A stretch of 64,000 nucleotides of DNA from Larimichthys crocea (Eukaryota; Chordata; Actinopteri; Sciaenidae), in contig NC_040028.1 of the NCBI RefSeq assembly GCF_000972845.2, positions 9,556,038 to 9,620,037 of the forward strand. Direction: 5' to 3'. A program made the translations under genes and the position numbers. Positions 50,830 to 59,800 of the stretch are shown here, piece by piece; position 1 is the stretch's first letter, and every line of letters starts with the position of its first letter. The notes under the pieces are model-generated. The model did not search any database and was not told the DNA's origin. It was given only the letters and a program-made list of their open reading frames with translations.

Positions 50830-53800
50830 AATCATCACAAATCAAATTAATCTTCTTCGTGTCATTATATTTTGCTGTGTAAATTGCGAGTCTTAGATTT
50901 AGAAGCTGGGTACATGAAATAAACAAAGTGAGATCACACACAGAGGTAGATTATCAGAGTTTAGTCCGTGAATCCACCTGGATAGTCTCAGCTTCAGAGA
51001 CATTTCAGGCTGTCTGTGGAGGTTTGACCAATCTGAGTGTCTGATTGGCGGCCGGAGCGTGACGTGGGGCTCCAATTTCCCAAAAGTTTAATCTGGCTCA
51101 ACTTCTCTCCCGGACGCCGGCGACTTTTTTTGCATCCGGTTTGCCTGTCCCTGATTGAACGCCCACAGAGATTACTTGGATACCAGTTCCCTCTTCTGAT
51201 ATTGTGAAAGAAGATCAGTGAGTCTTTGAAGTGGAGATGACTGATGGCTGGACTCATTAAAAGGCTCTCACATTATACTAACACACATGTGTGTTTGTGT
51301 CTGTTTTAGTCCACAGTCCTCCGGCTGGAAGCCCAGAGCGCCCCACGGTGGCTCTCTCCCCCTTGCGTCCTCAGAGTTCCTCCCCCTCACGCTGCCCCGG
51401 CCAGTCGGGCCGTCCTCTCTCCATGGTGTCTCCAGGACCGAGCTTAGGGCCCTCACCCCTCTCTTCCCCTGCCTCACGTCCCCTGCTGCCTCTCTCCTCC
51501 CCTCTCTCCAGCCTCACACCTCCTAACGTGTCAGCGGTGCTCCTCAACGGGGAATCAGCCAGTCCCCTGCAGCCACCATTACCGGGCCCCTCGCACGCCC
51601 CCACCCAGGGCGCCCTTGCACCCAAAGCAGAGAAGGTGAGTCTCATCTTCATAAAGGACTACAATCAATCAATTGGCTTGTTTCAAGATATGACACTATG
51701 ATATTTTGCAATTTAACTGTCATACTGTGAAAATAGATAGCAATGTCGCCAGATCCCGTTTTCTCTCATGTCTTGCTATTTCAATGCGACTTCTATTATT
51801 TTCTCTACATGCATAATGAAGAGCTGTTACTTCATACTTGTATTACAGAGAGAATTACAGGAAATCATTTGCCAAGTAGATCAAGACAGATTGTGTGAAA
51901 ACTCATTGCCAAAAAATGAAAATCACAACTCTTGATCACAAAAGGAGTCTTTTAATACTGATTTGTGCAACATGTTGTCATATCTGAGAAGACAATTTTC
52001 ACATTATGATTAAACTAGATAAGATTAACCATACTGTACATGTTGGATAAGATAAACATAGCAAAACGGCAAATTTAAAAGCGTTAAAAGAATAAGAGCA
52101 CAGCTTTCCGACTAAAGCTGCAATCAACTATTCCACCACTGAATAATCTGCTCATTGTTTTCTGATTTGTTGATTAATCAGTTAAAGGTCCAGTGTGTAG
52201 GATGTAGTAGCCTCTAGTGGTGAAGTTGCAGATTGCAACCAACTGAATACCACTTGCCTAACCCTCCCATTCCAAGCATGAAGGATGAACTACAGTGGCT
52301 GCTCTGGGTGGGTTAACATGGCAGACTTCCTCTGTACAAATAAAAGGCTCATTCTAAGGTTATAAAAACATAATGATTCTTAATTTCAGATTAATATACA
52401 CAAATGAAGACATAGTTATGCTTATTATATTCCATTTCTGCCTCCACATCTCCTTAAATGTTACTCACTGGACCTTTAAACATTTGGTTTCTACAAACAC
52501 GTGTGGCACATTAGCATATCTAAGTACAGGAAAGGAGAAAGTTGACTGAGGTTCTGACTGAGGCTCGCCCAACTGCGCAAAAAGGAGCACAGTCAATGGA
52601 AAGGGTCAATTGTTGCAGATACGTTTTCTGTCAATCAGCTAATTGATCAATCGATTACTCATTTCAGTTTTAAGTCTGACCATCATTGCTGAGGAAAATA
52701 TCCAGTCAGGAAGCTGTTTTCTTTGAGCAGGGAATTCAATATGGCAAATCAAATACTGAATGTGTGTTTTGGGTCCACATCTCCATTAGAAGAACACAAT
52801 ACATGGTGCCACTTCCTTTGATTCCAGACATCTTAGTCATCCTGTAAATAAAACTCACCACATATATGTTTTTTTTTACCTTTAACACCACATCAGGTTA
52901 AAATATAAAACATATGTTGTGTGTGATGTGTCAATAGTCCTCTCCCACCTCAGTGTCATTCACCCAGGCAGCTGGCACAAATGCTGAATACTACCCTATA
53001 TGTTGTGAGATCTCCCGTGTTAAAGCTGTGGATGTTAAATCGGGCTGAGCTGACAGTGAAGGATGGCACCGAACGCTTGCATCTGTCTCAGCTCCATTTG
53101 TTTCACTGTTGGCTCCACTGTCTGAGACAGCTAATCTATGGCTAGCTGACAAACAGCTCATTGACTATGGAACAGCAGGCAGTGGCCTTGTTTACATCGT
53201 CACACACAAGATGACTTGAACCGGGAGTCAGGATTTTAACTCTGAATACATCTGAATATATCTCACAAAAGTTGGAAGAAAGTGGTTCAAGTAATGTATC
53301 AGTATCAGTGTGTTTTTGTTACTTTTAAATCATTAGAGTTTATTTTGGGATGATTTTTCTCAGCTGACCTGCCTCACTCACTGCTACCAACCGCTCAGTA
53401 TGGATTTTGCTGTATTTGTGGCATCCAATTATGATTTAAATGCTTTTTCACAAGCTTGTTATGCCCTCACGAGATTAAAATTCTAAAGGAAAACAAGAAT
53501 ATGTTGTTTTTTTCCTGGCAGGGTAGCTCAATAGATCACATTTAAAGATAGTCAGTATTGACACAAAAATACAACTATTTCCAGTCTCAGTCCCAAAATG
53601 CTATATCATCATATAATCCCATTAAAAAATGTTCAGCCTGACCCACATTTACAGCACTTACCTTTGTTGGTTTGATCTTGGGAGAGCAGGAACATCAGGT
53701 TTGAAGTGAGGATGGTGGTGAGGCAGCACAGAGTCAGTCTTTGTTACAGAGGAAATGATGAACCAGCTATGATAACTGTCTGGCGGACACGGTTAGGATA

Positions 53801-56800
53801 ATCTCTGTTCGACACACTGTCGCACTGTCTAGAGCACAGCCAGCATTACAGACACATATCACGTTGGACATTGAGATGTGTTTGTAGAGCGTTTCCAAGA
53901 AGTCTGCGTATGCAGGGCAGTTGCCAAATACATGGCTGTCGAAAGTGCCTGCAGGATTTCAGCAGGTCTGGAAAAAGTCTAAAACTGTCTTGAAAAACTA
54001 TGTTTAACTGTGTATTCAAGAGTATTTAGGGCATTCAGCTTAGATAATATAAGCCTTACATTCCATTTTTACTTTTACTCTGTGCTATTTTGTTTACACT
54101 TACTATATTCTGGTGGCTGCATTCACAGATTGCAAATATAGGGTTATATTTGACTCTCAACTGGCATTAAAAGTATGTTGGCACCCTGGTTTCTCAGACA
54201 TGGAAGCAACCCAGAGACACTCTTAGACCACCAAACCACGAGCAAAGAAAACAACCAGGATCCATTGCCTCTATCTTCTTTCATTCGTTAGTATTTTTTT
54301 AATTATTTTTTTATATTTTTCTTTTCTTGCACATAATTTACCTGTAAAGCATTTTTCTGTATTGAGCGTGGGTGAGTAAATGATGGAGTAATTAGCTTGG
54401 TGGGTGGACAGAAACTGGCATTCACAGCATCGCTCCTCCATCTCTGTACTCGAGTACTCAAAAGGAAGAGAGATGAAGAGAGAAACCGTGGTAGATTCAG
54501 TTTAATTTCAGCATCCTGCCGGTGTGCTGCGGAGCAAGGCACTCCTCCACAACGCGCGTCATCCATGAGATTAAATTGTGAGTGTGTGCTGCCATCTGGT
54601 GGTTTGTTTTGGAACAGCAGCAGCAGTCTGACTCACTTGTACAGACACATAAGCGAGCACACACACTTACAGGAGGCGGATTAAGCCTTTAAGCCTTCAG
54701 ATGAGAAAAGAGCGGGAGTGATTACTACTTTTTTCCACCCCGCCTCCCTCCTTCCCTCCATCTTTCTACATCCTTCTGTTTTCTCTGTCCTCCTTGCTAT
54801 CTTTCCACCCTTTCCTAACCCTTCTTTCATCCTCCTCCATCAGCCTCTTTCACTCTCTGAATCTCCCTCTATATCCCACCATTTTCTCCCATTATAGCCT
54901 TTATTTCCCTCTCCATTTTTTCCTCTCTCTCCCAAATTAAAATTCAAACAGGCTTCATATGCATAACAGGAAGGGAATCTAATGTAGCCAAAGCAGTGAA
55001 ACATTGTATGTGTGAATATTTCAGGCAGAGTACACTCCAGACAGGGAGCATCATTAGACTTTTGTAAAAGTGATTTATATTTCTCGGGTGGAGGGGAAGT
55101 TAAACAAAAAGGCTACATTATGTGAGAAATAATGAGGTCTTGGTATTTAGGGAAATGTGTATCTCTAAAGAACTGATATTTGGAGTGCAAGAGCGAGGAA
55201 TGCTGTTTGTTTTAGGGTTTTCTTTTTATGGTGGATCTGCTGACTCAAAGTGTTTATACAGCCTCTCTTGCTTTGCAAGCACTTTTTTTTCTGTGCTGTC
55301 CCACCTCTGCACTAACTCTACACAAACACTGGACATTCACAACGATGAAGTGTTATTGTTGCTTCTTCAAAGAATTGACTTTGTTCAGATATTGTGAGAG
55401 TATTCTGTCACGTTTCTCATGATTACTAAGATTTTCTGTCAAGAAGTTTGTCAGGGTAGATATCAGCATGTAATTGAACTATACACTGTGTGTATAACGT
55501 TGGTAACTAGATACCCCTGCACCTTTAATCAATTAGGTGATCAACAATACAAACAATATTTTTTTCATAATCTTTGGCATTTATAAATGGAAAATACCAA
55601 ATATCTGCCAATTTAAGCCTCTCAAATATGAAGGTATACTGGTTTTCTCTCTTTTATATTGTTACCAGAAGCTTACAGATCTTGCAATAGCCTCTTTTTT
55701 TAATTTATATTTTACAAGTTTTTTCAAAAGACAGTAACAGGACATGCAGGAGAAAAAATAAAAACAAAAAGACAAACAAACAAGCAAAAACAAAGGCTGA
55801 CAGACAGTTCACAAGAAAGCTATTCCGTTCAAAGTTGTCACTATCAATATCTCCAGAGCAAGGTACAAGGAAAAGTACATGAATAAATTAATCTAATCCA
55901 ACACCGTGCTCCTTAGATATCTAGCCAGATAAATCAGAGTCCCTGTGGTTGTCAGGTGATGTGACACTGCGCCAAGAAAGGTCCTGCAATAGCCTTTTAA
56001 AACTACTTTTCGCAATTATTTGATAAATCAAAAAATAATTAAAATAATTGTTAGTTGCAACACCAGCCAAAGTAGATGTAGTGTGTCATTTCTTCTGGGA
56101 AACGTCTATTTGTTTATAGAAGTCACGGCGCAAAGGCAGGTTTGCATCAAGCCTGGTTCAGCAGTCGGTATTACGGAGCCATCTGCAAAGGCTGGACAGA
56201 CCTGCCACACGGGCTTCTCGGCAGCGGCAGCTGGCATTGAAATTAAGTGATTAAAAAAAGAGAGATATGTAAAAAAAAAAAAATGAATATATTAAACAGT
56301 GCAGTCAAATCCCAAGATCATTCACCATGGATGATCAACTAAGATTACACACAGGGTTGGAACTTATAATGTGAGCAATCATGATTCACAAAGAAAATAC
56401 AAAGTCTTCACAAGGTCAGGTGGTGAAAGCTGAGTGCTCGCATACACAAAGACAAGTAACAAAGAGCCAAACCTGAGAACAGTAAATCTGTGAAGATGAG
56501 CTTTGCTGGTGTCAAACAATTAGAAAGGTGTTGATCAGATGAAAAACTCATCGAGGTTTGGTAATGTGGTACCTTATCCACACATATAGACATGATCTGT
56601 TCAATGAAACTTTTTTGGAGATTTTGACTCAAACAGGTGTGAAATTAACAAGATTTGGTTTCATGTTGGCTATGAACAGAACATTTTCTCAGATAACGTG
56701 CCAGTTTTCACTTAGAGTTTTCTTGCTCGGTGTTAAGTGTGACCTTGATTCAGCACTAAGCAGTCAAACGCCTCAATAAAATGATTGTGTTGCTACAACT

Positions 56801-59800
56801 AACTTGTTCACAACCTTCTGTTGTTAACCCATGGACTGCGTTTTATCATCCAGTCGTCCTGTTCATGCAGTGATGTCCACAGAATATAGACGTGCAACTG
56901 ATGGTTTACAGCGTAATACTTTTGGTCTCTCTCCCACTGACTTTCCCTGAAACGTTTGTCTGCATCATCAGCCCCATCGCCCTTTGTGCTCGACGCCTCA
57001 TTTCATTTGAAATGTGTTCTTTTGGTATATTTTCTTCTCCATCTGTGTGATGGAGTGCGATAAAACACTTTTCTTTTTCTTTTCTTTTTTTTTTAAAAGT
57101 CTGCATGCAGTGCGGTGGTTGGAGATGCTTTTCATTTTTTAAACACCACCAGTTTAATAATTAGCTTCCTTCACTCTCTGGTGCTTTATGTTTATTTACA
57201 TCCACAACTCCTTCTTAAAAGCACCTTTTTCAATAAATATTAAATCAGTTTTTTTTTTTTTTTTTTTAAAAAATTAAAATATTTTTTTTTTTTTTTTTTT
57301 TTTTTTTTAGATAAACAAACAGTTTCCATATCATAGTTCAATATTCACAACTCCATGCTGTCACCATGACTACTGCCCATTACAGCGTTGCTAGGTGTTT
57401 AATGTAGAATGTATGTATAAAAAGAAAACAAACAAACTGGTGGTTGATCCAGCAACCCACATATACTAAAAGAAACAGATGGCTGAGGAGGAGAAAGAGC
57501 TGATTTGGAGGCTTCATGCATCCACACAAAAAAAAGTAATTATGCTGAGGCATGCTCAGTATTGATCCACATTGCCATGGCTGTTTTGTTCTTCGTGATA
57601 TCACACACACAGTTCGACTGAATGGACAGTTTTGTACAGTCCTTCCATAATCAAGCATGGATGAAAGAAAAATGAATGCGTCTTTACAGGTGCCATTAAG
57701 AAACACTCTCTATAATCAATACAGTTTTGTCTTTGGGTGAGCATGTATTCAGCTTGAATCGTTCGCTAACCACTTTGCTTGGCTACCTGTCAAAATATTC
57801 ATTCATTCATACTGTGAGTCATAATTTCTCCCATCAACATTGTTTTGTTTTTTCCTGAGCCTTCAGTGAACAGAAAGATAGACGAAGAGAAGACGAGAGA
57901 CAAATCATGCTGCCTTTTTTTATTTTTATTTAATGTGAACGCACTACGTCATCTTGGCAGGAAAACAAAAACCTGCACCAGAAAAACACACTGTTTGCTC
58001 AGCCGAGAGTTACATGAGAAGATCCATACCACTCTTATGTCAGTGCATTACATACGCAGCATAAATATAGGCGGTAACAGCTTGCCCAGCTTTGTCCAAA
58101 GTTCACTAATTGACATGTTGTATCTTGTTTGTTTAATGCACACACAAACAGAAATGCAAAAAGGAAGTTACCTGCTGTAATTATTCCGTGGCTAACAACA
58201 GTTTTGGAGCACTGGCTTCCCAGAGTCTTGTAATCACAGTGATCTTACCAGATGCTGCACAGAAGTACTGGGTGGATAAATAAACTGTTGTTTGTCAAGA
58301 CATAGTTACAGCATGCAACTTCCTGTAAAAACCAAAAAGTCTTTATGCTAAGCTGAGCTGATCATCTCCTGGCTCCAGCTAGTGTACAAACATAAGAGTG
58401 GTATTGATATCCTCATCTTACTGTACTGCAGGGGAAAAACCAAAAAACAACCTATCAAAGAGAAACCCCTAAACCATCCCACACACACACACACCAACAC
58501 AAACATGCATAATGGCTAGTCATACTCCTGCTGTGTGAACAGGAAGGTTTTTAGTCTCCTCCTGAATGTGAACAGACCTGTAACTGACCTGAAGTCAGCA
58601 GGCAGCTTGGTCCAGAGAGTAGGACCACAGTAACTGAAGGCACCAGACCCAGAAGACCTTGACCTAAGAGGCCTGATCAGGTTATAATCCGTGAGAATAA
58701 TTACAAAATCTGTAGGGGTCATGTCCTCAGTGTCCTTTCGACATAAACAGCACCAAAGCAGCAGTGTAAAAAAGACATTTAGTGTCTCAGTCCTCTGGTA
58801 GGACAGGTGATTTGTCCATATGAATATTAAAAGGAGAACAGCTCACCTTGCTTTACTGCCCCTCCTCTCATGAAACAACTTTTATTAGCAGTTTGATTCA
58901 ACCTGTCAACAGAAAAATTTTCTATTTGTTTCATAAATCAAGACCAACCTTATGAAACCGATATTCCTTTATATCTCATCAGCATCTCTGTTTGTTTGTT
59001 CTCTTGTTCCTCCCTCCTCTCCTTTATCGTCTTCTCTCGCTCTGTCCATCCTCAGAAGGAGAGAAAAGCAGGAGGTCTATTAAAGCTCCTGTCGGGGGCG
59101 GCAGCCAAGAAGAAACCTCGCTCCCCTCCCTCCTCCCCGCCCACCCACGACCCCTCATTGGCCGGTCATGGCGCCGTGGCCACCGACCCTACCCATCATC
59201 CTCACCATCATCACCACCACGCCCGCTCAGGTTCATGTCCGATGGCATCGCAGGGGCGAGCCGGCTCCTGTCCGATCGAGAGTGATATGGCAGGGGCCAT
59301 AGGACTGGAGCCTCTGCACAGGAAGTCCGGTTCCCTGGACACCAATTTCCCCAGGTCGCCCCCGACAACACGTGTTGGCAATGCTCTGATGGTCTTACGG
59401 CCTGAACCCAAACCCCTGTCCAGAGAGAGGTGGGCTGACATTTACATATCACAAGTTAGAGACAGGAAAATAACACATAATTCTGGGTAAAGACTCCACA
59501 TTTGCAACGTTGCCGCACAATTTTTGCTGCAGGCAATTTTTTATAATAGCTGGAAATTCAAAAAAAAGTGTTTTTGTAGTTTAAAAAGTTGCATAGTTAC
59601 GCAGTTTCATATTTAGTCACACATACTTTAAAACAATAGCAGTGAGTAACGCAACCACAATGGTTCCTAACAATAAGAAATCAGTCATGATTGCACTATA
59701 TTCAAAAAAAAATGTTTTTTAGGGACTACTCAGGACAAACCGATATAAAGAACATAACATGACAAACAACTTGCGTCATTGCTTCTCAACATCTCCAACC

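Larger units (their letters stand above)
46202..51309 (+). other. sh3rf3 intron 7
   Basis: Donor GTAAAC, acceptor TTTTAG. Contains a Tc1-like relic on the minus strand, a solo LTR with a target-site duplication, a third copy of a dispersed repeat (48197-48466), CA/TG microsatellites at 49400-49660 and 49948-49972, a MITE end at 50616, a CT repeat (50783-50825) and a GC-rich block at 51000-51200. Confidence 0.88.
51636..59055 (+). other. sh3rf3 intron 8
   Basis: Donor GTGAGT, acceptor CTCAG. Contains a complete TTAA-flanked MITE (52182-52479), a CTCF-like word (54587-54602), a T-rich tract (57249-57309), an inverted repeat pair (58014-58416) and a minus-strand LINE-like relic (58510-58722). 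In between, 52480-54580 and 54690-57240 show nothing that I can name. Confidence 0.88.

Noticed and set aside
59189..59452. Minus-strand frames across exon 9
   Set aside because: Antisense shadow of a real exon; no independent similarity.
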